Assembly (NCBI GenBank): GCA_964511385.1
Contig: CAZEFE010000010.1
Coordinates: forward strand, 1-64,000
From: CAILHX01 sp964511385
GTDB taxonomy: Bacteria; Pseudomonadota; Gammaproteobacteria; Burkholderiales; Methylophilaceae
Direction: 5' to 3'
Length of the DNA stretch: 64,000 nt
Of the stretch, positions 50,085-59,358 are shown in pieces. The notes below the pieces were generated by a model. The model was not told the DNA's origin, ran no database searches, and was given only the letters and a program-made list of their open reading frames with translations. Within the stretch, counting starts at the first letter, position 1. Each line of letters starts with the position of its first letter. A program made the position numbers and the translations under genes.

Positions 50085-52523
50085 ATGAAAAAAATGAAAC
50101 TGGTCATGGTGGGCAACGGCATGGCAGGGGTGCGCACGCTGGAGGAACTGCTGAAAATCGCGCCGGACCATTACGACATCACCGTATTTGGCGCGGAGCC
50201 GCACCCCAACTACAACCGCATCCTGCTCTCCCCGGTGCTGGCGGGGGAGCAGACGGTGGACGACATCATCCTCAACAGCCGGGAGTGGTATGAGGAGCAT
50301 GGCATCACCCTGCATACCGGCAAGTGGATCACCAGCATCGACCGGGTCAGGCGCAAGGTCCTTGCCGCGGATGGTAGCGAGGCGGAATACGACCGGCTGC
50401 TGCTGGCCACTGGATCCAACCCGTTCATGCTGCCGATCCCCGGCAACGACCTGCGGGGTGTTATTGGCTTCCGCGACATTGCCGATGTGGAAGCCATGAT
50501 AGCGGCATCATCCGCGCATCGCCACGCGGTGGTGATCGGCGGCGGCCTGCTGGGGCTGGAAGCGGCCAACGGCCTGAAAATCCGCGGCATGGAAGTGACG
50601 GTGATCCACCGCAGCGAATGGCTGATGGAGCGCCAGCTGGACCAGGTGTCCGGCAGGATGCTGCAGCAGTCGCTGGAAGAAAAAGGCCTCAGGTTCCTGC
50701 TGCAGAAAGATACCGAACAACTGGTGGGCGAGCAGGGCAGGGTCAAGGCGGTGCGTTTCAAGGACGGCCAGGAAATCCCCGCCGACCTGGTGGTGATGGC
50801 GGTGGGCATCCGCCCCAACTATGCGCTGGCCGAAGCCGCCGGTATTTACTGCAATCGCGGCATTGTGGTCAACGACACCATGCAGACCTATGACCCGCGC
50901 ATCTATGCGGTGGGCGAGTGCGTGTCGCATCGCGGCGTTTCCTATGGCCTGGTGGCGCCATTATTCGAGCAGGCCAAGGTCTGCGCCACCCACCTGGCCA
51001 GTTTCGGCATCGGTCGCTACACCGGCTCGGTGACCTCCACCAAGCTCAAGGTCACTGGCATTGACCTGTTTTCCATGGGCAACTTCATGGGCGGTGACAA
51101 TACCGACGAGATTGTGCTGCACGACAAGGTGAGCGGGGTATACAAGAAGCTGGTACTGGAAGGCGACCGCCTGGTCGGCGCGTGCCTGTTCGGCGATACG
51201 ACGGACGGCTCGTGGTACTTCCAGATGCTGAAGGACGGCAAGGACGTGCATGAAATCCGCGATACCCTGATGTTCGGCCAGAACCATCTGGGCGACGCCG
51301 GCCATAAGGGGCAGACTTCCGCCGCCGGCATGCCGGATACGGCCGAGGTGTGCGGCTGCAACGGCGTGTGCAAGGGTACTATCGTCAAGAGCATCAAGGA
51401 AAAAGGCCTGTTCACCCTGGATGACGTGCGCAAACACACCAAGGCATCGGCTTCCTGCGGTTCATGTACCGGCCTGGTGGAGCAGATACTGGCGTCCTGC
51501 ATCGGCGGCGCCTACCAGCCGGCGGATACCCGCGACAAACCGATGTGCGGCTGCACCGACCACAGCCACGGCGTGGTGCGTCAGGCGATTCGCGACAAGA
51601 AATACCTGGATATCCCCAGCGTGATGCGTGAAATGCAGTGGCGCACGCCTACCGGCTGCGCTTCCTGCCGCCCGGCACTGAATTACTACCTGATCTCGAC
51701 CTGGCCGCACGAAGCACTGGATGACCCGCAGAGCCGCTTCATCAACGAGCGCGCCCACGCCAATATCCAGAAAGACGGCACTTATTCGGTGGTGCCGCGC
51801 ATGTGGGGCGGGCTGACCACGCCCAATGAGTTGCGCGCAATTGCCGACGTTACGGAAAAATACCAGATCCCAACCGTCAAGGTGACCGGCGGCCAGCGCA
51901 TAGACCTGCTGGGGGCGAAAAAAGAAGACCTGCCCGCGATCTGGAACGACCTGTCCAAGGCGGGCATGGTGTCCGGCCACGCCTATGGCAAAAGCCTGCG
52001 CACCGTGAAAACCTGTGTCGGCGCGGAACACTGCCGTTTTGGCACGCAGCTGGCGATGGATATGGGCGTCAAGCTGGAAAAAATGCTGTTCGGCATGTGG
52101 TCGCCGCACAAGGTGAAGCTGGCGGTATCCGGCTGTCCACGCAACTGCGCCGAGGCCGGCATCAAGGACATCGGCGTGATCGGCCTGGAATCCGGCTACG
52201 AGCTTTATGTGGCGGGCAACGGCGGGATCAAGACCGAAGTCGCCCAGTTCCTGTGCAAGGTGGCGAGTGACGAAGAGGTCATGGAGTATTCCGGCGCTTT
52301 CCTGCAGCTTTACCGCGAGGAAGCCTACTACCTGGAGCGCACCGTGCATTACGTCAACCGCGTGGGCCTGGACACCATCAAATCCAGGGTGGTGGAAGAC
52401 GCGGCCAACCGCAAGGAACTGTATGAGCGCCTGCTGTACGCCTTGCAAGGCTATCAGGACCCGTGGGCCGAGCGTGCGCAGCCAAGCAAGGCGCGGCGCG
52501 AATTTGAAATTCTGGCGGTGTAA
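50085..52523 (+). CDS. nirB: Nitrite reductase [NAD(P)H], large subunit
   Basis: An 812-residue siroheme enzyme reducing nitrite to ammonium in the cytoplasm. It has an FAD/NAD domain at the N-terminus (VMVGNGMAGVRT, VVIGGGLLGLEAANGL) and two BFD-like [2Fe-2S] regions: CGCNGVCKG with CGSCTG from residue 423, and CGCTDHSHG with GCASC later. Siroheme/4Fe-4S ligands are C644-x5-C650 and C684-x3-C688. The ATG at 50085 fits GAGG at 8 nt spacing, better than a GTG three codons earlier. nirD follows by 10 bp. Confidence 0.97.
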   Translation: MKKMKLVMVGNGMAGVRTLEELLKIAPDHYDITVFGAEPHPNYNRILLSPVLAGEQTVDDIILNSREWYEEHGITLHTGKWITSIDRVRRKVLAADGSEAEYDRLLLATGSNPFMLPIPGNDLRGVIGFRDIADVEAMIAASSAHRHAVVIGGGLLGLEAANGLKIRGMEVTVIHRSEWLMERQLDQVSGRMLQQSLEEKGLRFLLQKDTEQLVGEQGRVKAVRFKDGQEIPADLVVMAVGIRPNYALAEAAGIYCNRGIVVNDTMQTYDPRIYAVGECVSHRGVSYGLVAPLFEQAKVCATHLASFGIGRYTGSVTSTKLKVTGIDLFSMGNFMGGDNTDEIVLHDKVSGVYKKLVLEGDRLVGACLFGDTTDGSWYFQMLKDGKDVHEIRDTLMFGQNHLGDAGHKGQTSAAGMPDTAEVCGCNGVCKGTIVKSIKEKGLFTLDDVRKHTKASASCGSCTGLVEQILASCIGGAYQPADTRDKPMCGCTDHSHGVVRQAIRDKKYLDIPSVMREMQWRTPTGCASCRPALNYYLISTWPHEALDDPQSRFINERAHANIQKDGTYSVVPRMWGGLTTPNELRAIADVTEKYQIPTVKVTGGQRIDLLGAKKEDLPAIWNDLSKAGMVSGHAYGKSLRTVKTCVGAEHCRFGTQLAMDMGVKLEKMLFGMWSPHKVKLAVSGCPRNCAEAGIKDIGVIGLESGYELYVAGNGGIKTEVAQFLCKVASDEEVMEYSGAFLQLYREEAYYLERTVHYVNRVGLDTIKSRVVEDAANRKELYERLLYALQGYQDPWAERAQPSKARREFEILAV

Positions 52524-52533
52524 GGAAATAAAA

Positions 52534-52845
52534 ATGACAGCATGGAAGAAAATTGTTGCAGTTGAAGACATTCCCAGACAGGGCTCGCGCGTGGTGAAGC
52601 GCAGCCAGGGCGGCGACATCGCCGTTTTCCGTACGGCGGACGACCAGGTGTTTGCACTGCACGACGCTTGCCCGCACAAAGGCGGGCCGTTGTCACAAGG
52701 CATTGTGCATGGCGACAAGGTCACCTGCCCGCTACATGGCTGGAATATCGGGCTGAACGATGGCAGGGCGGTGGCGCCGGATGTGGGGGAAACCGCCTGT
52801 ATTGAGGTCAGGATTGAAAACGGCGAGGTATTGCTGAAGGTTTGA
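52534..52845 (+). CDS. nirD: Nitrite reductase [NAD(P)H], small subunit
   Basis: A 103-residue Rieske-type protein that completes NirBD. Cluster ligands are C46-P-H48 and C65-P-L-H68. The start is the ATG at 52534, preceded by TAAGGAAATAAAA. A longer frame upstream belongs to the nirB region in another phase. It is two bases from nasA, so translation is coupled. Confidence 0.95.
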   Translation: MTAWKKIVAVEDIPRQGSRVVKRSQGGDIAVFRTADDQVFALHDACPHKGGPLSQGIVHGDKVTCPLHGWNIGLNDGRAVAPDVGETACIEVRIENGEVLLKV

Positions 52846-52847
52846 CC

Positions 52848-55550
52848 ATGCAAGAAACCAGATCCACCTGTTGTTACTGCGGCGTCGGCTGCGGCGTCAT
52901 CATCCAGTCCGAGGGCAATCGCATTGTCGGCGTGAGGGGCGACCCGGAGCATCCCGCCAACTTCGGCCGGTTGTGCACCAAGGGCTCCACGCTGCATTTG
53001 ACGGCGCGCGAAGACAGGTTGTCGGCGCGGGCGCTGTATCCGGAACTGCGCACGTCGCGCCTGGCGGAACGCAGCCGCGTATCCTGGGATGACGCGCTGG
53101 AGCATGCCGCGCAGCGGTTTGCCGACATCATCCGGCAGCACGGGCCGGAGAGCGTGGCGTTTTACATCTCCGGCCAGTTGCTGACCGAGGATTATTACGT
53201 GTTCAACAAGCTGGCCAAGGGGCTGGTTGGCACCAACAACGTCGACACCAATTCGCGCTTGTGCATGTCCAGCGCGGTTTCCGGCTACAAGGCCACATTG
53301 GGCGCCGATGCGCCGCCGGCGTGTTATGAAGACATCGACCACGCGGGCTGCCTGTTCATCGTCGGCTCCAACACCGCATTTGCGCACCCGATTCTGTTCC
53401 GCCGCATCGAGGAAGCCCGCACGCGCAACCCGGCGCTGAAACTGGTGGTGGCGGACCCGCGCCGCACCGACACCGCGCAGGGCGCCGACCTGTTCCTGCC
53501 TATCCAGCCGGGCACCGATGTGGCGCTGTTCAACGGCATGCTGCATGTGCTGCTGTGGGAGGGATTGGTTGATATAAACTACATCAACTCACACACTCAA
53601 GGTTTTGATAAATTAAGGGAAACTGTGCGCGAATATACGCCAAAAATGGTGGCGGATATTTGTGGCATCCCGGAAGCCGACATCATCACCGCCGCCAAAT
53701 GGTTCGGCGCCGGGCCGACCCTGTCCCTGTATTGCCAAGGCTTGAACCAATCTTCCAGCGGCACCGACAAGAACGCCGCGCTGATCAATCTGCACCTGGC
53801 CACCGGGCAGGTCGGCAAGCCCGGCATGGGGCCGTTTTCACTGACCGGCCAGCCCAACGCCATGGGCGGGCGCGAAGTGGGCGGCATGGCCAATCTGCTG
53901 TCGGCGCACCGCAACCTGGCCGATCCGCAACACCGGGCAGAAGTGGCGCAGTTGTGGGGTGTGGACAGCGTACCGGACCAGCCCGGCAAAACCGCGGTGG
54001 AACTGTTCGATGCCATGGAAAGCGGAGAGATCAAGGCGGTATGGATCGCCTGTACCAATCCGGCGCATTCCATGCCGGATGCAGGGCGGGTGCGCGCGGC
54101 GCTGGAACGGGCGGAATTCGTGGTGCTGCAGGACGCTTACCGCAACACAGATACCGCGTCCTATGCCGATGTGCTGCTGCCGGCCTCAACCTGGGGCGAG
54201 AAGGAAGGCACGGTCACCAACTCCGAACGCCGTATCACCCATGTCAACGCCGCCGTGGCGGCACCCGGCGAAGCCCGCGCCGACTGGGAAATAGCGGTGG
54301 AGTTCGCGCGCTGCCTGGGGCGGAAACTGGCCAATGGCCGTGATGCCGCGGCGTTGTTTCCCTATGAAAAACCCGAGGATGTTTTCAACGAACATCGCGC
54401 AACCACGCGCGGGCGCGACCTGGACATCACCGGCTTGTCCTACGCCGTGCTGGACAGCCAGGGGCCGCAGCAATGGCCGTTTGCCGCCGGCGCCGGCCAG
54501 GGCAAGGCACGTTTGTACAGCGACGGTGTATTCCAGCATGAGGATGGCCGGGCGCGTTTTGCCGATGTGCGATACATTCCGGTGGCGGAAAAAACCGATG
54601 CGCGTTATCCGCTGCATTTCAACACCGGGCGGCTGCGCGACCAGTGGCACGGCATGAGCCGTACCGGCACGGTGGCGCAGTTGTACAACCATGCGGAAGA
54701 GCCGCTGCTGTCGATGAATGCCGCCGATATGGCGCGGCGCAACCTGGCCGATGGCGACATCGTCAAAGCCACCAGCCGGCGCGGCAGCCTGGTGGTGCGG
54801 GTGCGGCAGTCGCCGGACATCCTGCCGACGCAGACCTTCCTGCCCATGCACTGGGGTAGCCGGTTCATGAACGGCCTGGGCAGCAATGCGCTGACCAGCG
54901 GGGTGTTCGACCCGGTTTCCAGGCAGCCGGAACTCAAACATGCCGCGATCAAGGTGGAAAAGCTGCACCTGCCGTGGCGGCTCGTGGTGATGCGGCGCGG
55001 CGGTGATGTCCTGGCGCAGTTGCAGGCACTGCAACCCTTGCTCGGCGCGTTTGACTACGCCAGCTGCGGTCTGTATGGGCGCGATGAGGGCATGCTGGTG
55101 CTGCGCGCCGCTTGCGCCGAGGCGGTTGCTCCCGGGTTGATCGAGCAGCTGGATCAGTTGCTGGGCCTGACCGAGGACGCACCGTGCCTGAGCTATGTTG
55201 ATCACAAGCGCGGCATTTCCAAGCGCGTGGTGGTGGAAGGCGGCCGGGTGACCGGGGTCAGGCTGCTGGGCGAAACGCTGGCGGCAGAATGGCTGAAAGA
55301 TGTCATGCTGCAGGATGCTTTTCCCAATGAGGTGCGGCAATGGGCGCTGGCGCCGGTCAGCGCGCCGCCCACCGGCAAACAGGGCAGGGGGCGCATTGTC
55401 TGCAATTGCCTGGATGTCTCGGAAAACGAAATTAATGCCGAGTTGGCGCAATCGCCAGACCTGGCGACGGTGCAATGCCGCCTCAAATGCGGAACCGAGT
55501 GCGGCTCATGTCTGCCTGAACTGAAGCGGCTGGCGCTGGCGGCAGCATGA
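52848..55550 (+). CDS. nasA: Assimilatory nitrate reductase, catalytic subunit
   Basis: A 900-residue molybdenum enzyme reducing nitrate to nitrite in the cytoplasm. The N-terminal [4Fe-4S] site is C8-x2-C11-x3-C15 and C43. The bis-MGD body carries NVDTNSRLCMSSAV and GTDKNAALINLHLATGQ. The C-terminal 60 residues are a BFD-like [2Fe-2S] domain (IVCNCLDVSENEI with CGTECGSCLPE), as in Klebsiella-type NasA, which takes electrons from a redox partner. The ATG at 52848 follows AAGG at 7 nt. Last gene of the nitrate operon. Confidence 0.96.
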   Translation: MQETRSTCCYCGVGCGVIIQSEGNRIVGVRGDPEHPANFGRLCTKGSTLHLTAREDRLSARALYPELRTSRLAERSRVSWDDALEHAAQRFADIIRQHGPESVAFYISGQLLTEDYYVFNKLAKGLVGTNNVDTNSRLCMSSAVSGYKATLGADAPPACYEDIDHAGCLFIVGSNTAFAHPILFRRIEEARTRNPALKLVVADPRRTDTAQGADLFLPIQPGTDVALFNGMLHVLLWEGLVDINYINSHTQGFDKLRETVREYTPKMVADICGIPEADIITAAKWFGAGPTLSLYCQGLNQSSSGTDKNAALINLHLATGQVGKPGMGPFSLTGQPNAMGGREVGGMANLLSAHRNLADPQHRAEVAQLWGVDSVPDQPGKTAVELFDAMESGEIKAVWIACTNPAHSMPDAGRVRAALERAEFVVLQDAYRNTDTASYADVLLPASTWGEKEGTVTNSERRITHVNAAVAAPGEARADWEIAVEFARCLGRKLANGRDAAALFPYEKPEDVFNEHRATTRGRDLDITGLSYAVLDSQGPQQWPFAAGAGQGKARLYSDGVFQHEDGRARFADVRYIPVAEKTDARYPLHFNTGRLRDQWHGMSRTGTVAQLYNHAEEPLLSMNAADMARRNLADGDIVKATSRRGSLVVRVRQSPDILPTQTFLPMHWGSRFMNGLGSNALTSGVFDPVSRQPELKHAAIKVEKLHLPWRLVVMRRGGDVLAQLQALQPLLGAFDYASCGLYGRDEGMLVLRAACAEAVAPGLIEQLDQLLGLTEDAPCLSYVDHKRGISKRVVVEGGRVTGVRLLGETLAAEWLKDVMLQDAFPNEVRQWALAPVSAPPTGKQGRGRIVCNCLDVSENEINAELAQSPDLATVQCRLKCGTECGSCLPELKRLALAAA

Positions 55551-55584
55551 ACGAGTTGTCTGCGCGCCGGGCGGCTATCTCGGC

Positions 55585-55590
55585 TATAAT
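55585..55590 (+). promoter_or_regulatory. Candidate -10 box ahead of the GT2 gene
   Basis: A perfect TATAAT preceded by GGC, 26 bp upstream of the glycosyltransferase ATG. No good -35 at 16-18 bp; the nearest TTGTCT (55556-55561) is 23 bp away. A separate promoter for the lipid-glycosylation trio is likely but weakly supported. Confidence 0.4.
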
Positions 55591-55616
55591 GCGGCAAATT
55601 TTCCGTCGCTTAATTC

Positions 55617-56336
55617 ATGCAAATCAACAAGCTTTCCGTTGTTGTTCCGGTACGTAACGAACAAGACAACCTTGCTCCGCTCATTAACGAAATCGGCGCC
55701 GCGCTGCAAGGCGTGGTGGATTACGAAATTGTTTATGTGAACGACGGCAGTACCGACAATACCGCCCAGGTGCTGGCCGAAATCGGCCGCAACTGCCCGC
55801 AGTTGCGGGTGGTGCACCACCGCTTCAGTTGCGGCCAGAGCACGGCGGTGCGTACCGGCGTCAAGGCGGCCGGCGGCGACTGGATCGCCACGCTGGACGG
55901 TGACGGCCAGAACGACCCGGCGGACATCCCCAAACTGATCGCGGCGGTGGCCGACGGCGTGGACCTGGTCGGCGGCAACCGCCGCCACGCGCGCCGTGAC
56001 ACCTGGATCAAGCGTATTTCCTCGGTGGTGGCCAATGGCGTGCGTTCGCGCATGCTGGGCGACAGCACGCCGGATACCGGCTGCGGCCTGAAACTGATCC
56101 GGCGCGACGTATTCCTCGACCTGCCGTATTTCGACCACATGCACCGCTTCCTGCCGGCGCTGGTGATCCGCCGCGGCGGGCGCGTGGTGTCGGTGCCGGT
56201 CAACCACCGGCCGCGCGAGCGCGGGGTGTCCAACTACGGCACGCTGGATCGGCTGCTGGTCGGCATTGTCGACCTGTTCGGCGTGATGTGGCTGCAGCGC
56301 CGCGCCAAACGGCCTGAAATCGTGGATAAGCCCTGA
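55617..56336 (+). CDS. Family 2 glycosyltransferase (polyprenyl-phosphate sugar transferase type)
   Basis: A 239-residue GT2 enzyme with the start LSVVVPVRNEQDNLAPLINE, the metal motif LDGDGQNDP, and DTGCGLKLIRRDVF. It is of the DPM1/ArnC type, which loads a sugar on a polyprenyl phosphate. Only a short hydrophobic C-terminal stretch (LLVGIVDLFGVMWLQ) is present, so it is soluble or peripheral. It overlaps the next gene by one base (TGATG). With the LAB_N and ArnT-like genes it forms a lipid-linked sugar pathway. Confidence 0.87.
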   Translation: MQINKLSVVVPVRNEQDNLAPLINEIGAALQGVVDYEIVYVNDGSTDNTAQVLAEIGRNCPQLRVVHHRFSCGQSTAVRTGVKAAGGDWIATLDGDGQNDPADIPKLIAAVADGVDLVGGNRRHARRDTWIKRISSVVANGVRSRMLGDSTPDTGCGLKLIRRDVFLDLPYFDHMHRFLPALVIRRGGRVVSVPVNHRPRERGVSNYGTLDRLLVGIVDLFGVMWLQRRAKRPEIVDKP

Positions 56337-56689
56337 TGGATATGCAGTTCAGTTTCCTGCTGCACCTGACCGACAAGCTACAGGCCTATTTCCACGGCAT
56401 GAGCTCCGGCGACCTGTTGTGGCTGGGCATCGGGCTGGTGGGGCAGACCCTGTTCATGATGCGTTTCATCGTGCAATGGATCCATAGCGAGCGCCACCAG
56501 AAAAGCGTGATCCCGGTCAGCTTCTGGTATTTCAGCCTGCTGGGCGGGTTGACCGTACTGGCTTACGGTGTGCACCGCATTGATCCGGTCATCATCCTCG
56601 GCCAGTTGCCGGGCACCATCGTCTACGTGCGCAACCTGATGCTGATCCACGGCGCCAACCAGACGCAGTCTGAATTGGAACAGGACTAG
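56336..56689 (+). CDS. LAB_N (lipid A biosynthesis N-terminal) domain membrane protein
   Basis: A 117-residue protein with three membrane helices. The conserved stretch LLWLGIGLVGQTLFMMRFIV, then QWIHSERHQKSVIPVSFWYF and ending VYVRNLMLI, is the LAB_N domain. It is known as a small membrane partner placed with GT2 and ArnT-like genes. It may act as a flippase or as a scaffold for lipid-linked sugars, but its function is not proven. It starts inside the stop of the GT2 gene and ends 2 bp before the ArnT-like gene. Confidence 0.87.
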   Translation: MDMQFSFLLHLTDKLQAYFHGMSSGDLLWLGIGLVGQTLFMMRFIVQWIHSERHQKSVIPVSFWYFSLLGGLTVLAYGVHRIDPVIILGQLPGTIVYVRNLMLIHGANQTQSELEQD

Positions 56690-56691
56690 AA

Positions 56692-58311
56692 GTGGTCAAG
56701 GGCCAGCATATCGCCCTGGTTGGCCTGTGGCTGCTGCTGGTCGTGATTGCGCTGGCTGCGCGTTCCTATATCCCCATCGATGAAACGCGTTACGTTACCG
56801 TGGCCTGGAATATGTGGCTGCGCGGGGATTACCTGGTGCCGTACCTCAACGATATTCCCTACAGCCACAAGCCGCCGCTGCTGTTCTGGCTGATGAATGC
56901 CGGCTGGGCGGTGTTCGGCGTGAATGATTGGTGGCCGCGCCTGGTGCCGTCGCTGTTCGCGCTCGGTAGCCTGTTCCTGACTTCCGCTCTCGCGACCAGG
57001 CTGTGGCCCAGGTTGCCCCAGGTCGCGCAAATGGCGCCGGTGGTGCTGATCGGCTGTGCGCTGTGGACGTTTTTCACTACCGCCACCATGTTCGACATGA
57101 TGGTGGCGTTTTTCACGCTGCTGGGCGTGCTGGGCATCATCGGCGCATACCAGGACAGGTCGATGAGAGGCTGGCTGCTGTTGGGCCTGGCGATAGGCGG
57201 CGGGCTGCTGGCAAAAGGCCCGACCATCCTGCTGCAATTGCTGCCGCTGGCCGTGCTGGTGTCCTGGTGGGGCAGGGGCACAGTACTCAACAAGCGCTAC
57301 TGGTATGGCGGCATCTTGCTGGCGGTGCTGCTGGGCGCGTTGATCGCGCTGGCCTGGGCCATCCCGGCGGCCATCCGCGGCGGCGAAGCCTACGGCAACG
57401 CCATTTTCTGGGGGCAGACGGCGGAGCGCATGGTCAACTCGTTCGCCCACCGCCGCCCGTTCTGGTGGTACCTGCCATTGCTGCCCCTGATGCTGTTCCC
57501 CTGGCTGTTCTGGGTGAGTTCCTGGCGTGGGCTGGGGCGTTGCCTGGCAAGCCCGGATATGGGGACGCGATTCTGCCTGGCCTGGCTGGTGCCGGTGTTT
57601 CTCGCCTTCAGTTTTGTCAGCGGCAAACAGATGCATTACCTGCTGCCGTTGTTCCCGGCGTTTGCCTTGTTGCTGGCACGCGGCCTGCAAACGGTGACCA
57701 CCCCGCAATTTACCGGGTGGGTGGACAAACTGCCCGCGGTGCTGGTCACGATCGCGCTGGGCGCACTCATCATTTACCTGCCGGTGTATGCGCAGACGCA
57801 TCCCGTGGCGCCGTGGATCAGCCACATCCCCGTGTGGGATGGCCTGGCGTTGATTGCTGGTACGCTGATCCTGCTGTTGCCGGTGAAGCATCTGGTGGGA
57901 GAGGTGTGGAAAATGGCGTTTTTCAGCGCCGTGGTGGTGGTGATTGCCATCTATTACGTCGTTCTTCACGGTTCCGGCCTGGCTTACGACATACGCCCTA
58001 TTGCCGCGCAGCTTAAAACGTTGCAGGACCGCGGCATCCCCATTGCGCACGAAGGCAAGTATCCCGGCCAATACCAGTTTCTGGGACGGCTGCGGCAAGA
58101 GCCGGAAAGTGTCAGCGCCAATGACCTTGAGCAGTGGTTCGCCGCGCACCCCAACGGCAAGGCGGTGGTGTATTTCAACGCCGACGAACCCATCACAGGG
58201 CTGAAATACGACTACATGCAGCTTTATAAAGGTGATCGTGTCGTGATTATCGGCAAGGAGTCATGGCCGCCGGTAGTGAATCACCATCGCCTCAACCCGA
58301 ACAACGGCTAG
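56692..58311 (+). CDS. ArnT-like glycosyltransferase (GT83/PMT family membrane protein)
   Basis: A 539-residue integral membrane glycosyltransferase with about 12 helices. The first periplasmic loop has IPIDETRYVTVAWNMW, and the family motif HKPPLLFWLMN follows. The C-terminal 100 residues form a soluble domain (QEPESVSANDLEQWFAAHP). ArnT moves a sugar from undecaprenyl phosphate to lipid A in the periplasm. The actual sugar here is unknown, since no arnA or pmrE-type gene is present. The start is GTG with AGGA upstream. It overlaps queG by 20 bp, convergently. Confidence 0.87.
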   Translation: MVKGQHIALVGLWLLLVVIALAARSYIPIDETRYVTVAWNMWLRGDYLVPYLNDIPYSHKPPLLFWLMNAGWAVFGVNDWWPRLVPSLFALGSLFLTSALATRLWPRLPQVAQMAPVVLIGCALWTFFTTATMFDMMVAFFTLLGVLGIIGAYQDRSMRGWLLLGLAIGGGLLAKGPTILLQLLPLAVLVSWWGRGTVLNKRYWYGGILLAVLLGALIALAWAIPAAIRGGEAYGNAIFWGQTAERMVNSFAHRRPFWWYLPLLPLMLFPWLFWVSSWRGLGRCLASPDMGTRFCLAWLVPVFLAFSFVSGKQMHYLLPLFPAFALLLARGLQTVTTPQFTGWVDKLPAVLVTIALGALIIYLPVYAQTHPVAPWISHIPVWDGLALIAGTLILLLPVKHLVGEVWKMAFFSAVVVVIAIYYVVLHGSGLAYDIRPIAAQLKTLQDRGIPIAHEGKYPGQYQFLGRLRQEPESVSANDLEQWFAAHPNGKAVVYFNADEPITGLKYDYMQLYKGDRVVIIGKESWPPVVNHHRLNPNNG

Positions 58312-59356
58312 CTAGTGCCCAGGCAACGTGTTCCCTGACCAGCGCTGACGGGTGATCGGCTCGTCGTTGCAAGGCAGCCACTGTCGCCTCGGTTTTCGGC
58401 GCGTTGCCCAGCGCCACGGCGATATTGCGCAACCAGCGCTCATGGCCGATCCGGTGGATCGCGCTGCCGGCGGTAAAGCGTTCAAACTCCTCTTCGCTCC
58501 AGCCAAACAGTGTTATCAGGCTGGCGCTGTCCAGCCCGTGCCTGGCCTGGAAATCCGGTTCTGCTGACAGCCTGGCAAAGCGGTTCCACGGGCAATACAG
58601 CTGGCAGTCGTCGCAGCCGTAAATGCGGTTGCCCATCAGCGGGCGCAATGCTTCCGGGATGCTGCCTTTCAGTTCGATGGTCAGGTAGGAAATGCAGCGC
58701 CGGGCATCCACCTGGTACGGCGCGGTAATCGCGCCGGTGGGGCAGGCCGTGATGCACGAAGTGCAGGTGCCGCAATGGTTTTCCAGCCGCTCATCCACCG
58801 GCAGCGGCAGGTCGGTATAGATTTCCCCGAGGAAAAACCAGGAGCCGGCTTCGCGCGACAGCAGCAGGGTATGTTTGCCGCGCCAGCCCAGCCCGGATTT
58901 TTCCGCCAAGCGGACTTCTGCCACCGGCGCGCTGTCGGTGAACACGCGGTAGCCGAAATCGCCGATGACTGCGGTGATCTGGTCGCACAGGCGTTGCAGG
59001 CGCGCGCGCATCACCTTGTGGTAGTCGCGCCCCAGCGCGTAGCGGGAGATAAAAGCCGACTGCGGGTCGTGCAGCACCTGTTCGCTGTCCAGGGCCTTAG
59101 GCGGCAGGTAATCCATGCGCGCGGTGATCACCCGTACCGTACCGGGCACAAGTTCGGCAGGACGCATGCGCTTCATGCCGTGGCGTGACATATAATCCAT
59201 CTCGCCGTGCTTGCCATCGGCCAGCCAGGCAGCGAACCCGGGCTCGGCATGGCGCAGGTCGGTGTCGCTGATACCGACGGCCTGGAACCCCAGGGCTTGC
59301 CCCCAGGTCTTGATGTCGGCGGCGAGAGAATGCAGGTCGGGCGGATTGGAAAACAT
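58292..59356 (-). CDS. queG: Epoxyqueuosine reductase
   Basis: A 354-residue cobalamin-dependent iron-sulfur enzyme that makes queuosine in tRNA from epoxyqueuosine. Two [4Fe-4S] clusters are bound by CGTCTSCITACPTGA and CDDCQLYCPWNRF, and the DUF1730-type region VRVITARMDYLPP is present. The C-terminal region has HEAT-like repeats. The ATG at 59356 is two bases from the divergent tsaE ATG; a GTG six codons upstream would overlap tsaE and is rejected. Confidence 0.95.
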   Translation of the reverse strand: MFSNPPDLHSLAADIKTWGQALGFQAVGISDTDLRHAEPGFAAWLADGKHGEMDYMSRHGMKRMRPAELVPGTVRVITARMDYLPPKALDSEQVLHDPQSAFISRYALGRDYHKVMRARLQRLCDQITAVIGDFGYRVFTDSAPVAEVRLAEKSGLGWRGKHTLLLSREAGSWFFLGEIYTDLPLPVDERLENHCGTCTSCITACPTGAITAPYQVDARRCISYLTIELKGSIPEALRPLMGNRIYGCDDCQLYCPWNRFARLSAEPDFQARHGLDSASLITLFGWSEEEFERFTAGSAIHRIGHERWLRNIAVALGNAPKTEATVAALQRRADHPSALVREHVAWALASRCSG

Positions 59357-59358
59357 GC

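Noticed and set aside
50085..52523. Second BFD-like cysteine cluster in NirB as a novel domain
   Set aside because: Two BFD-like regions are a normal feature of NirB large subunits.
51462..53546. 694-codon open frame antisense to nirB, nirD and nasA
   Set aside because: It runs across three well-supported sense genes; it is an effect of high-GC third codon positions.
54186..55475. 429-codon open frame antisense to nasA
   Set aside because: Same reason; the sense strand encodes the molybdopterin and BFD-like domains.
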